Assembly (NCBI RefSeq): GCF_017814975.1
Contig: NZ_JAGIQA010000002.1
Span: forward strand, 310,001-374,000
DNA: 64,000 nucleotides
DNA from: Cupriavidus consociatus
Lineage (GTDB): Bacteria; Pseudomonadota; Gammaproteobacteria; Burkholderiales; Burkholderiaceae
Direction of reading: 5' to 3'
Under the pieces are notes generated by a model. The model was not told the DNA's origin and ran no database searches. It worked only from the letters and a program-made list of their open reading frames with translations. A program made the translations under genes and the position numbers. Below, one piece after another: positions 34,584 through 42,984 of this stretch (the first letter of the stretch is position 1; each line of letters starts with the position of its first letter).

Positions 34584-35657
34584 CTACAGGGCGCGGCAGG
34601 CTTCAGCCATCCAGCCGATCTCCACGGCATCCCCGACCCGCAGCCTGCGGGCGGGGCCATCGTTCGGCAGCTTGACGACGAAGTCAGGCCGGCCGCAGAC
34701 ATCCATGACGATGCGCAGGTGGTCGCCGTAGTAAATGAGGTCCTTCACGCCGCCCTTGAAGACGTTGTCGCAGGCGCGCGCTGCCTCGCCGACGGCGATA
34801 CGCTCGGGCCGCAGCGAAATGCTCGTGCTCGAGGACTGGCGAACGGCCTTGCTGGCGCTCGCGCGGATGGTGTGCCCACCGTCCAGGTTCACCACGCAGC
34901 GGTCCCGCTCCAGCGTGGAGATCACGCCCTTGAGCTCATTGCTTTCACCGATAAACCTGGCGACGAATGCGTTCTCCGGCTGTTCGTACAGTTCCGACGG
35001 CGGCGCCAGCTGCTGGATGACGCCGTTGTTGAAGACGGCGACGCGATCCGACATGGTCATCGCCTCGCCCTGGTCGTGCGTCACATAGACGACTGTCAGG
35101 CCGCTCTGTTCGTGGATCTGCTTGATCTCGTACTGCATCTGCTCGCGCAGTTGCTTGTCGAGCGCACCCAGGGGCTCGTCCATCAGCACCAGTGCCGGCT
35201 CGAACACCAGCGCCCGCGCGACCGCGATGCGCTGCTGCTGGCCGCCCGACATCTGCCCGGGCATGCGGTCGGCAAACTTGTCCATGTTCACCATGCGCAA
35301 GGCGCGCGACACCCTGGCCTCGATCTCGCTCTTCGGCATCTTGCGCACTTTCAGCGGGAATGCCAGGTTCTCGGCAACGGACTTGTGCGGGAACAGCGCG
35401 TAGCTCTGGAACACCATGCCGATATTCCGGCGCTCCGGCGGGATTCGGTTGATCGGCTTCCCTTCAAGAAGAATCTCGCCATGCGTGGCCGTTTCAAAGC
35501 CGGCCAGCATCATCAGGCATGTCGTCTTGCCAGAGCCAGACGGTCCGAGCATCGTGAGAAATTCGCCCTTTTCAATCTCAAGGTTGAGATTCCTCACAAC
35601 CAACGTTTCACCGTCGTAGGTCTTCTGGACGTTTTTGAATGAGACAATCGTCGACAT
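34584..35657 (-). CDS. ABC transporter ATPase, PotA-like
   Basis: 357-residue ATPase energising the importer. Walker A GPSGSGKTT, Q-loop VFQSYALFPHKSV, signature MSGGQQQR, Walker B LVLMDEPLGALD and the switch His in YVTHDQGEAM are all intact. The C-terminal 110 residues form the regulatory TOBE barrel (LRPERIAVG, VKDLIYYGDHLRIVM). It lies 36 bases after the P5C dehydrogenase gene and upstream of the two permeases, in the order ATPase-PotB-PotC. No binding protein gene is in this operon, unlike classical potABCD. Confidence 0.93.
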   Translation of the reverse strand: MSTIVSFKNVQKTYDGETLVVRNLNLEIEKGEFLTMLGPSGSGKTTCLMMLAGFETATHGEILLEGKPINRIPPERRNIGMVFQSYALFPHKSVAENLAFPLKVRKMPKSEIEARVSRALRMVNMDKFADRMPGQMSGGQQQRIAVARALVFEPALVLMDEPLGALDKQLREQMQYEIKQIHEQSGLTVVYVTHDQGEAMTMSDRVAVFNNGVIQQLAPPSELYEQPENAFVARFIGESNELKGVISTLERDRCVVNLDGGHTIRASASKAVRQSSSTSISLRPERIAVGEAARACDNVFKGGVKDLIYYGDHLRIVMDVCGRPDFVVKLPNDGPARRLRVGDAVEIGWMAEACRAL

Positions 35658-35692
35658 CGTGTTCTCCTTTGGGGGAAGCCGGACCTGGCAAA

Positions 35693-37303
35693 TCAGGCGC
35701 CAAAGCGCCAGTCGCGCGGGGGCAGGTACGTTTCCTTGACGACGCGCGGCGATGCCCAGCGCAGCAGGTTCAGGTACGAACCGGCCTTGTCATTGGTGCC
35801 GCTGGCACGCCCGCCGCCGAAAGGTTGCTGGCCGATCATGGCGCCAGTGGGCTTGTCGTTCAGGTACAGGTTGCCGGCCGCATTGATCAGCACCGACTCA
35901 GCCTGGTGCAATGCGAAGCGGTCATAGCTGAAGATCGAGCCCGTCAGCGCGTATGGGCTGGTCGCGTCGATCAGCGCGAGGGTCTCGTCCCACGCGTTGT
36001 CGTCATAGACATAGACCGACAGCACCGGGCCGAACAACTCGTGCGTCATCAGGTCATGCTTGGGGTTCGACACCTCCAGCACCGTCGGCTCGACAAAGTA
36101 GCCAGGCTCCGACCATGTCTTGCCGCCGAAGACAACGTTCACGGCACTGTCGTCCCTGGCGGCCGCCAGCACGCGGCTCAGCTTTTCATACGACGCCTGG
36201 GAAATCACGGCGCCCATGAAGGTATTAAAGTCGGCGACATCGCCCACCTTGAGCTCGGCAAGCCGGGCGCGCAGTTCCTGCGAAACGGCCGGCCACAGGC
36301 TGCGCGGAATATAGGCGCGCGAAGCGGCGCTGCACTTTTGCCCCTGGTACTCGAAGGCACCGCGGATCAGCGCGATCGCGACTTCCGACGCGTTGGCGGA
36401 TGCGTGCGCCAGGACGAAATCCTTGCCGCCGGTCTCGCCGACCAGGCGCGGGATCGTGCGGTATGCATCGACCTTGGATGCAACGCCCTTCCACAGCGAC
36501 TGGAACACCGGCGACGAACCGGTGAAATGGATGCCGGCGAGGTCCGCCGAGCCGAGCGCAACGCGGGTGGTCATCTCGGCTTCGCCCGGGACGAAGTTGA
36601 TCACGCCCGGCGGCAGGCCGGCCTCCTCGAGCGCTTGGTAGAAGATGTAGTTGGCCAGCGCCGATTTCTCGGACGGCTTCCAGAGCACCGTATTGCCCAT
36701 GATTGCCGGCGCGGTGGTCAGGTTGCCGCCAATTGCCGTGAAATTGAACGGCGAGACGGCATAGACGAAGCCCTCCAGGGGGCGCCAGTCAGCGCGGTTG
36801 ACGGCCGTCGGCACCGACAGGGGCTGCTCGGCATAGACGCGCTGCGCATTGAAGGCGTTGAAGCGCAGGAAGTCGATCAGTTCGCAAGCGCTGTCGGGTT
36901 CGGCCTGGTCGATCGTCTTGCTCTGGCCCAGCATGGTTGCCGCATTGATCTTGACACGCAGTCGGGTCGCGATGATCTCGGCGGCACGGTGCAGGATCGT
37001 GGCGCGGCTCGCTTGCGTCAGGGCCGCCCAGTCGCGCGCCACGGTCTTCGAGTTTGCGATGGCTTCCTGTACCTGGCTCTCCGTGGGCCGGTGGATGCGG
37101 GCGAGCAGCCGTTGGTGGTCATGCGGAGCGCGGACGTCGACCGTGTCGTTCGAGAAGTACTTTTTGCCGCCAATGACAGTGGGAATTTCGACAACTTCGC
37201 GCTGCTCGATGGCTTTGCTCAGTGCATGTGCTGCTTCCGTTCCCGGACGAAAACTCACTTCCGGTTCATTTGCCGGCATCGGAAATTGGGGACCTGAAAT
37301 CAC
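35693..37303 (-). CDS. L-glutamate gamma-semialdehyde (P5C) dehydrogenase, monofunctional
   Basis: NAD-dependent enzyme oxidising glutamate semialdehyde, the open form of P5C, to L-glutamate. It is about 536 residues, the length of the stand-alone PruA/ALDH4A1-type enzymes. The catalytic set is complete: Asn in SPFNFTAIGG, Glu in VGETGGKDF, Cys in GQKCSAASR and ELFGPVLSVYVY. I start at the GTG at 37303 because AAGGAG lies five bases before it; the GTG two codons upstream (37309) abuts the Shine-Dalgarno and is less likely. First gene of the minus-strand operon with the importer and PutA. Its presence explains how the pathway runs despite the damaged PutA dehydrogenase domain. Confidence 0.93.
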   Translation of the reverse strand: MISGPQFPMPANEPEVSFRPGTEAAHALSKAIEQREVVEIPTVIGGKKYFSNDTVDVRAPHDHQRLLARIHRPTESQVQEAIANSKTVARDWAALTQASRATILHRAAEIIATRLRVKINAATMLGQSKTIDQAEPDSACELIDFLRFNAFNAQRVYAEQPLSVPTAVNRADWRPLEGFVYAVSPFNFTAIGGNLTTAPAIMGNTVLWKPSEKSALANYIFYQALEEAGLPPGVINFVPGEAEMTTRVALGSADLAGIHFTGSSPVFQSLWKGVASKVDAYRTIPRLVGETGGKDFVLAHASANASEVAIALIRGAFEYQGQKCSAASRAYIPRSLWPAVSQELRARLAELKVGDVADFNTFMGAVISQASYEKLSRVLAAARDDSAVNVVFGGKTWSEPGYFVEPTVLEVSNPKHDLMTHELFGPVLSVYVYDDNAWDETLALIDATSPYALTGSIFSYDRFALHQAESVLINAAGNLYLNDKPTGAMIGQQPFGGGRASGTNDKAGSYLNLLRWASPRVVKETYLPPRDWRFGA

Positions 37304-37701
37304 GCTCACTCCTTAACAAAACGTTTAAAACAAAACCGGGTAGTCGGGTGGATGGAAAGGGATTCTGTGTTTCTCTTTCTCCCTGGCGACTTCGCTTTCG
37401 AGATTAGTGGGAACAAAACGAACTCCTTATTGCTTCACCCCCACTTATGCAATGAATCCAATGCAGTGATGGGCTAATCGGGAGGCCCTTCAAAGCGGCC
37501 GCATTCGACAAGCCGCGTGATCTGCGCATGGCTTGCCCGGGTGGACCGTGATTCATGACGCACATCTTTCCGGGCGAGTACGGCAGATTGGGCTGATCGC
37601 TCGTTCACCCGAACCGGCATATCTCGCCGGAACAGAGAGGAGAAAGAGGCACTATCGACGTCAGTGACGCATGCACCTCGAAAGTCCCGCCTGGCTAGCA
37701 C

Positions 37702-37715
37702 TGAACATACGTTCA
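37702..37715. promoter_or_regulatory. operator site 1, TGAACATACGTTCA
   Basis: Dyad with TGAAC and GTTCA arms. It is the exact reverse complement of site 2, 151 bases away. Confidence 0.65.
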
Positions 37716-37852
37716 ATCAACAGCGACCAAGCGAACTATACATGCAGCGAGGCGGGACTCAAATATCTGGTATTCCCTTAGTTTCCCCGTACAGAACAAG
37801 GGAAAACCCTTAATTCAAACGCCGAAGATTGATGCGTTCGGCACCGAATCAG

Positions 37853-37866
37853 TGAACGTATGTTCA
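37853..37866. promoter_or_regulatory. operator site 2, TGAACGTATGTTCA
   Basis: Second copy, inverted relative to site 1; about 125 bases upstream of the regulator start. Confidence 0.65.
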
Positions 37867-37910
37867 ATAAGACAACGACGGTACGCCTGCGAGACGGCGT
37901 CCAATAGCCC

Positions 37911-37924
37911 TGAACGATTGTTCA
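37911..37924. promoter_or_regulatory. operator site 3, TGAACGATTGTTCA
   Basis: Third dyad with identical arms and a different centre, 58 bases from site 2 and 66 bases before the regulator ATG, well placed for autoregulation. Confidence 0.65.
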
Positions 37925-37989
37925 GAGCGCAGTAAACAGAGGTACCATTAGGCCCAACGCTTCGCGACCGATTCCGCCTGCCATCAGAA

Positions 37990-38676
37990 ATGGCTCAGTC
38001 AAGTACCGTTGGAATGAATAAAGACACCATGGAAACCCTCGGCGCTCGCAATGCCAGGGAAGATGCCGCCCTGTTCGAGGGCATGCCACTCAAGTTGGTG
38101 GAAGCCACGCTGGAGGTGGTCGGCCAGGTTGGCCTGGAGAACCTCACCATTCGCAAGGTCAGTGAATTCGCCGGCGTCTCGGTCGGGCTGGTGCATCACC
38201 ACTTCGATAACAAGAGCGACCTGGTCTACAGGACGTTCGTGTATCTGATCAAGCGCGTACGGGAACAACTGACTGCCGGCAGGCGGGACATCGCGGATCC
38301 CATCGATCGCATGAAGTTCACGGCCGACATGTGTTTCAGCGATGAAGTGCTTAGCCCCGGCGTGGCCAACGTCTGGCCACACATGTGGAGTTCATCCGCG
38401 CACGACCGGCAGGTTCAGCGGCTGTGTGCGGCCTTCTCGCGCCGCTTGCGCTCGAACTTCACGCATGATCTGCGAGAAGCCGGCTGCAGCCGAACCCTGG
38501 CCAATGTCTACGCAATCCAGGCCATGGGCCTGGTGCACGGGCTCTGGATCGAACACCGTGTTGCCGCAACCATCTCCATTGAAGAGGTGCGCGGCATTTT
38601 CCATGGCGTCATCGACGATGCCACGGGAGACGTCTGGAAACGGAATTTGCGCGCGGCGCCGCGGACCAAGGGTTGA
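37990..38676 (+). CDS. TetR-family regulator, BetI-like
   Basis: 228-residue repressor-type regulator. The helix-turn-helix covers about residues 35-80 (LVEATLEVVGQVGLENLTIRKVSEFAGVSVGLVHHHFDNKSDLV), the pattern of BetI, and a BetI-like ligand domain follows (VRGIFHGVIDD at the end). BetI proteins repress choline/betaine genes and bind dyads of related sequence. Three TGAAC-N4-GTTCA sites lie between this gene and the divergent P5C dehydrogenase operon, so it probably controls both. The start is uncertain: ATGs at 37990, 38014 and 38029 are all in frame and none has a strong ribosome binding site. Effector unknown; a betaine or proline derivative is likely from context. Confidence 0.85.
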   Translation: MAQSSTVGMNKDTMETLGARNAREDAALFEGMPLKLVEATLEVVGQVGLENLTIRKVSEFAGVSVGLVHHHFDNKSDLVYRTFVYLIKRVREQLTAGRRDIADPIDRMKFTADMCFSDEVLSPGVANVWPHMWSSSAHDRQVQRLCAAFSRRLRSNFTHDLREAGCSRTLANVYAIQAMGLVHGLWIEHRVAATISIEEVRGIFHGVIDDATGDVWKRNLRAAPRTKG

Positions 38677-38711
38677 TCGCGCCGGCAGCCGCCGGGCATG
38701 CGCTGCTGGCC

Positions 38712-39722
38712 CTACTCCTCGACTTGCAGGCAAACGTCTTCCGGCTTCAGCGCCATCGCCCTGGCGATGTCGTGCGAAACCTGTCGCTCGAAGACACGCC
38801 GGAGCATGTCATAGAGGTCCGCGGGTAAATGGCCAAGCTCATTCTCGCGAAACGAAAGGAAAAACGAACGGCTCAAGCCGCCGTACGGGCGTCCATGCCG
38901 CGAGAACGCCGATAGCGGCACGACCTTGATTTCAGGCACATAGTGGCGCGACTGCCATACGCACAGTGGCGTGGTAATGGCAAAGCCAAGCCCGGCCGCC
39001 ACCAGGCTAAGCATCGGGTCGGTCGCGTCGAATTCGCACGAGCGCTCGATATTCTCCGCGTGCGCCGCGAGATACGAGTCGACGTGCTGGCCAATCACGG
39101 AACGCGCGCTATACCGGATCAGCTGGAGGTGTTTGCTCAGGTCCGCCAGCGTCGTAAAGCGATCGATGTCGAAATCCTTCGGCAGGACAACGAAGTAGGG
39201 CTCGGTAAACAACTTGCGCTTCCGCACCCCCGGCGATTGCGCCATATCGCTTGTCGTCACGGCGATATCAAGCTGGCGTGCCTCGAGCTGGGCATCGAGT
39301 GCCGGGGTAATACCAGACCAGAGCCGAATCTGATGCGAGGTGCCGGACAACGCCTTGATGATGATTGGACCGATCGTTGCCGCAAACGAATCGACGCAAC
39401 CAAGCCGGACGACGACGCGCTTGGCCCGGGTAACGTTCCGTACGCTCTCCACCATCTGGTCGGCGCCCTGCAGCAGGACGGTCGCCTGGTCGAACAGTCG
39501 CTGGCCCGCAGCCGTCGGGCGGGCGGGCCGCGTTGCGCGGTCGAGAAGCATCGTATCGAGCAGCGTCTCCAGCGCCTTGATGCGCTGCGAAACGCCAGCC
39601 TGGGAGATATTCAGCCGGTCGGCGGCATCGGATATCGAACCGGCTTCGACAACAGCCACCCAGCTGGCGAGGAGGTCCCAGTCCGGGTACCGTTCGGTTG
39701 CTCTCTCTCTCATTATCGGCAT
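38712..39722 (-). CDS. LysR-type regulator A
   Basis: 336 residues with the DNA-binding winged helix at about 15-75 (DLLASWVAVVEAGSISDAADRLNISQAGVSQRIKALETLL) and an effector domain starting VVVRLGCVDSFAATIGPIIIKAL. The effector domain is paralogous to that of the LysR at 46601: compare LWSGITPALDAQLEARQLDIAVT with LWSGLADSHAQALLQRQLDLIVT, and KLFTEPYFVVLPK with PLFTEPFVIVLPA. It converges with the BetI-like gene, with 35 bases between the stops. Targets unknown; the FAD-EtfBA operon and the minus-strand operons are candidates. An ATG three codons later is an alternative start. Confidence 0.87.
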   Translation of the reverse strand: MPIMRERATERYPDWDLLASWVAVVEAGSISDAADRLNISQAGVSQRIKALETLLDTMLLDRATRPARPTAAGQRLFDQATVLLQGADQMVESVRNVTRAKRVVVRLGCVDSFAATIGPIIIKALSGTSHQIRLWSGITPALDAQLEARQLDIAVTTSDMAQSPGVRKRKLFTEPYFVVLPKDFDIDRFTTLADLSKHLQLIRYSARSVIGQHVDSYLAAHAENIERSCEFDATDPMLSLVAAGLGFAITTPLCVWQSRHYVPEIKVVPLSAFSRHGRPYGGLSRSFFLSFRENELGHLPADLYDMLRRVFERQVSHDIARAMALKPEDVCLQVEE

Positions 39723-39817
39723 TCAAGTGAGCGGTGACTCTAACATGGAACGGCGGCGCTCTGACATTGCGCTGCACCCGGGCCGATGATCCCTCTTGCC
39801 GTCAGGACTTGCTGCTG

Positions 39818-40111
39818 TCACTCCAGCAGGCCCGGCTCCCTCGCCCGCTTCGGCCGGATCAATTCATCGTCGGGGCGGCTGCCAGCAAAATAAAACTGCG
39901 CGGGCCACCATAGCAGGGAATAGCGCCGCGTCCCGTCCTTGCACCGAAGCCAGCAGCGGCCACTCCTGTCCCTGGCCACCGCCACCAGCGTGACAACGAA
40001 TTCGGGATTATCGAAGCTTCGCACCTCGACATGCCCCTTGCCTTCCAGGTCCTCTGTCCAGAATCGCTCAACTTCCACGGCAAGGGAGTCATAGTCGGTT
40101 TCATTCGGCAT
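39818..40111 (-). CDS. hypothetical protein, 97 residues
   Basis: Small soluble protein MPNETDYDSLAVEVERFWTED, then FDNPEFVVTLVAVARDRSGRCWLRCKDG and a tryptophan-rich YSLLWWPAQFYFAGSRPDDELIRP. It looks like a compact beta-rich fold. GGAG sits seven bases before the ATG at 40111, which I prefer to the one at 40153. It lies between the LysR gene (same strand) and the divergent FAD operon. No family or function recognised. Confidence 0.55.
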   Translation of the reverse strand: MPNETDYDSLAVEVERFWTEDLEGKGHVEVRSFDNPEFVVTLVAVARDRSGRCWLRCKDGTRRYSLLWWPAQFYFAGSRPDDELIRPKRAREPGLLE

Positions 40112-40430
40112 GGTCGCACTCCGTTCCTTCACCTCAGTGCGCGCCAGATCCAACCCATTGCACGGACGCGCCTCTTATTCATTCTAGGAGCCGTCGCCAC
40201 GATACGTGTTATGGCCTGCGATCCGCGAAAGGAGCGTGCAGTTCGCGGCAACTATCAGCCAACCCTCGGCCAGGAATGCCGTTGGAACGGCGATCCACCC
40301 TGAAACATGCCGCAAAAGGCACCCAGGTTTGCTTCCGATTCTGCTAAGAATCGCTTGCGCTTATATAAGCCGGTCCACCGTTGCTCCTGCACCAGACTTC
40401 CGACACAACCTCTCAATGGAAGGTGCATCT
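40112..40430. other. intergenic region upstream of the FAD-HutD-ETF operon
   Basis: About 320 bases between divergent starts. It contains the 12-base palindrome at 40359-40370 and must hold the operon promoter. No gene is supported. Confidence 0.45.
40359..40370. promoter_or_regulatory. AT-rich palindrome GCTTATATAAGC
   Basis: Perfect 12-base dyad, 61 bases before the FAD gene start, overlapping where a -10 element could lie (TATAAG). Possible operator or promoter core. Confidence 0.35.
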
Positions 40431-41618
40431 GTGAATTCATACGACGTAGTGGTGATCGGCGCCGGTGTCATCGGCAGCTCGGTAGCATTTCATCTCGCCA
40501 GGTTCGGCGCAAAGAGCGTCCTGGTGCTCGACCGGGGCAGCATCGGTGCCGGGACGACTTCCCAATCCTCGGGCATCCTCCGGACCCACTATTCGGTCAA
40601 GGAGAACGTCGAGCTGGCCCGCCATTCCTGGGCAGTGTTCAAGGACTTCGCCACATACCTCGGCGATGACGAGGCTTCGTGCGGGCTGGTCAAGTGCGGC
40701 TACATGATCGTCTCGCCGGAAGGCGACAAGCTTGAGCCGCTGCGCGCTTCGCTCAGGCAGCAGCAGGAACAAGGCATTCCCCTGGAATTTCTGGACCGCA
40801 AGCAGGCGAAGGAACTGTTGCCCATTGCGCAGTTCGAAGACGCGGCCCTGATCGGCTATGAGCCCGAAGCCGGCTTTGCGGATGCCTACCTGGTCGCCAC
40901 CAGCTTTGCCCGTGCCGCGCGCCGCGGCGGCGTGACGGTCCGCGAGAATGCCGAGGTCCATCGCGTCCTGATCGAGAACGGCAAGGTTGTCGGTGTCTCG
41001 ACTTCGATCGGCGACTTCTCCACGTCTATGGTGATCAGCACCCAGAACATCTGGACGCCGGAGCTGGCCGGGTGGACCGGCCGCTCGCTGCCCGTGGTGC
41101 CGGAACGCCATGCCGTGCTGGCCCTGGAATGCAACGAAGCGAAGTACAGCTACACGATGCCGGTCTTCAAGGATCTGGGCTCGCCCGGCATGCTCTACTG
41201 CCGCAGCTATGGCGGCAGCCAGATGCTCGTGAGCGAAGGCATCGTAGGCGAGAAGCTGCAATCCGCGGAGGTGGAGCAAGGCGACATCCCGATGGATTAC
41301 ATCGTCGAAGTCGGCGCACAGGTGGCCGAGCGTTTCCCGAACTACGAGACGGCCGGCATCGCGTCTTCGTGGACCGGGGTCTACGACGTGACGCCGGACT
41401 GGAATCCCGTCCTTGGCAAGCTGCCGGGAATCGAAGGCCTGGTTGTCGGCTATGGCTTCTCGGGCCATGGCTTCAAGCTGTCGCCGACGGTCGGTCGCGT
41501 GCTCGCCCAGGAGGCGCTTGGCCTGCCGACGGATGTCTCGCTGAAGCCGTACTCCATCGAGCGCTTCGAAACCGGCGATCTCCTGACCGGGAAGTACGGC
41601 CTCGGCGCGGTTTCCTGA
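40431..41618 (+). CDS. FAD-dependent amine (N-methyl amino acid) dehydrogenase
   Basis: 395-residue flavoprotein of the DAO/sarcosine oxidase-beta family. The N-terminal dinucleotide fold is MNSYDVVVIGAGVIGSSVAFHLARFG with LVLDRGSIGAGTTSQSSGILRTHY; the C-terminus carries GVYDVTPDWNPVLGKLPGIEGLVVGYGFSGHGF. It oxidises a secondary or tertiary amine such as sarcosine, dimethylglycine or N-methylproline. The operon also encodes both ETF subunits, so ETF rather than oxygen is probably the acceptor, making it a dehydrogenase. I choose the GTG at 40431, with GGAAGG upstream, over the ATG at 40416 because the fold starts there. In context, demethylation of N-methylproline after the Rieske step is the most attractive role; it is not proven. 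Confidence 0.85.
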   Translation: MNSYDVVVIGAGVIGSSVAFHLARFGAKSVLVLDRGSIGAGTTSQSSGILRTHYSVKENVELARHSWAVFKDFATYLGDDEASCGLVKCGYMIVSPEGDKLEPLRASLRQQQEQGIPLEFLDRKQAKELLPIAQFEDAALIGYEPEAGFADAYLVATSFARAARRGGVTVRENAEVHRVLIENGKVVGVSTSIGDFSTSMVISTQNIWTPELAGWTGRSLPVVPERHAVLALECNEAKYSYTMPVFKDLGSPGMLYCRSYGGSQMLVSEGIVGEKLQSAEVEQGDIPMDYIVEVGAQVAERFPNYETAGIASSWTGVYDVTPDWNPVLGKLPGIEGLVVGYGFSGHGFKLSPTVGRVLAQEALGLPTDVSLKPYSIERFETGDLLTGKYGLGAVS

Positions 41619-41629
41619 TCGCCACTGAC

Positions 41630-42223
41630 ATGAGCCAGCTCGAAGCGAAATGGCTGCGCCTCGTGCCCGCACAGCCCTGGCAGAACGGCGGCGGGGTCAC
41701 GCGATTGCTGGCCGAGCGCGATGGCGAGTGGCGCATCAGCGTGGCCAATGTGGATGCGAACGGGCCGTACTCGCGCTTCGAAGGCATGACACGGTTATCG
41801 CTCGTCGTTGAAGGAAAAGGCGTGGTGCTGCGGGCCGCGGAGCGGGTGGTGCCGCTCCAGTACCTGGTGCCGACGATCTATGACGGTTCCATCAACTGGA
41901 CGGCATCGCTGATCGACGCCCCGGTGGTGGCACTGAACATCATGGCACGGACGGACAAATACCTGCCGAGCGCCCACCTTCTCGACTCGGAATTCACCCT
42001 GCCGGCCGGCTCGGCCGCGGTGATTCTCGCCGGGCACTCCCGATGCGTCGTCCGCGGGAGCCGCGCCGGCACCGCCATCACCATTCCACCGAGGCAGTTT
42101 CTCGCGCTCCCTTCGGTTGCGGAAGCGGTGCGGGTGATCCGCGATGACCGCAACCCTATCGGCAACCGCCCACCAGTTGTGGCGTTGATCGAGCCAATCC
42201 AACGCACCACGAAGCACATTTAG
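41630..42223 (+). CDS. hutD: HutD-family protein
   Basis: 197-residue bicupin-like protein of the HutD/Ves family, recognised by WLRLVPAQPWQNGGGVTRLLAE at the start and the GPYSRFEGMTRLSLVVEGKGVVL strand-turn pattern. HutD is thought to modulate histidine-utilisation gene expression by binding a pathway intermediate; its biochemistry is unsettled. It lies 11 bases after the FAD gene and nine before etfB, so it is an operon member. No hutH, hutU or hutI is in the window, so a role outside histidine breakdown is implied here. The ribosome binding site of the ATG at 41630 is weak, consistent with coupling to the gene before. Confidence 0.85.
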   Translation: MSQLEAKWLRLVPAQPWQNGGGVTRLLAERDGEWRISVANVDANGPYSRFEGMTRLSLVVEGKGVVLRAAERVVPLQYLVPTIYDGSINWTASLIDAPVVALNIMARTDKYLPSAHLLDSEFTLPAGSAAVILAGHSRCVVRGSRAGTAITIPPRQFLALPSVAEAVRVIRDDRNPIGNRPPVVALIEPIQRTTKHI

Positions 42224-42232
42224 GAATATGCA

Positions 42233-42982
42233 ATGAAAGTTATCGCAGCAGTCAAACGAGTGGTGGACTACAACGTCAAGGTCCGCGTCAAGTCGGACCA
42301 GACCGGTGTCGACATCGGCAACGTCAAGATGTCCATCAACCCGTTCGATGAAATCGCCGTCGAAGCGGCCACCCGCATGAAGGAAGCCGGCGTGGCTTCC
42401 GAAGTGATCGCCGTGTCGTGCGGCACCACGCAAAGCCAGGAGACGCTGCGCACCGCGCTGGCGATCGGTGCCGATCGCGGCATCCTGGTCGAAACCGACG
42501 CAGAACTGCAGTCCCTCGCCGTCGCCAAGCTGCTCAAGGCCGTCGTCGACAAGGAGCAGCCCGCCCTGGTCATCCTGGGCAAGCAAGCCATCGATGACGA
42601 TGCGGGCCAGACGGGTCAGCTGCTGGCCGCGCTGCTCGATTGGCCCCAGGCCACCTTCGCCAGCCAGATCGAAGTGAACGACGGCTGGGCAACGGTGACG
42701 CGGGAAGTCGACGGGGGCCAGGAAGTCATTGCGCTGAAGCTTCCGGCGATCGTCACGACGGACCTGCGCCTCAACGAGCCGCGCTACGTGACGCTGCCGA
42801 ACATCATGAAGGCGAAGAAGAAGCCGCTGGACATCGTGACCGCCGCAGCGCTGAACGTCGATCCCAGCCCGCGCCTGAAAACGCTCCGCGTCGAAGAGCC
42901 TGCCGCCCGCAAGCCGGGCGTCGTCGTGCCAGACGTCGCCACCCTCATCGCCAAACTGAAAAACGAAGCAAAGGTGATCTAA
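42233..42982 (+). CDS. etfB: electron transfer flavoprotein beta subunit
   Basis: 249 residues, the normal length. It starts [22 protein letters not shown] and contains [16 protein letters not shown], the AMP-binding [23 protein letters not shown] and the late [24 protein letters not shown], all ETF-beta hallmarks. It pairs with the alpha subunit two bases downstream to accept electrons from flavin dehydrogenases and pass them to ETF-quinone oxidoreductase. AGGAATATGCA precedes the ATG. Its position behind the FAD amine dehydrogenase suggests a dedicated ETF for that enzyme, though general use is possible. Confidence 0.95.
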   Translation: MKVIAAVKRVVDYNVKVRVKSDQTGVDIGNVKMSINPFDEIAVEAATRMKEAGVASEVIAVSCGTTQSQETLRTALAIGADRGILVETDAELQSLAVAKLLKAVVDKEQPALVILGKQAIDDDAGQTGQLLAALLDWPQATFASQIEVNDGWATVTREVDGGQEVIALKLPAIVTTDLRLNEPRYVTLPNIMKAKKKPLDIVTAAALNVDPSPRLKTLRVEEPAARKPGVVVPDVATLIAKLKNEAKVI

Positions 42983-42984
42983 CC

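Larger units (their letters stand above)
37304..37989. promoter_or_regulatory. divergent control region with three operator palindromes
   Basis: About 690 bases between the P5C dehydrogenase operon (minus) and the BetI-like regulator (plus), more AT-rich than its surroundings. Three TGAAC-N4-GTTCA dyads lie in its right half. Short frames inside it are not supported as genes. Confidence 0.6.

Noticed and set aside
35639..37297. 552-codon plus-strand frame over the P5C dehydrogenase
   Set aside because: Antisense shadow; the minus-strand product carries the full catalytic set.
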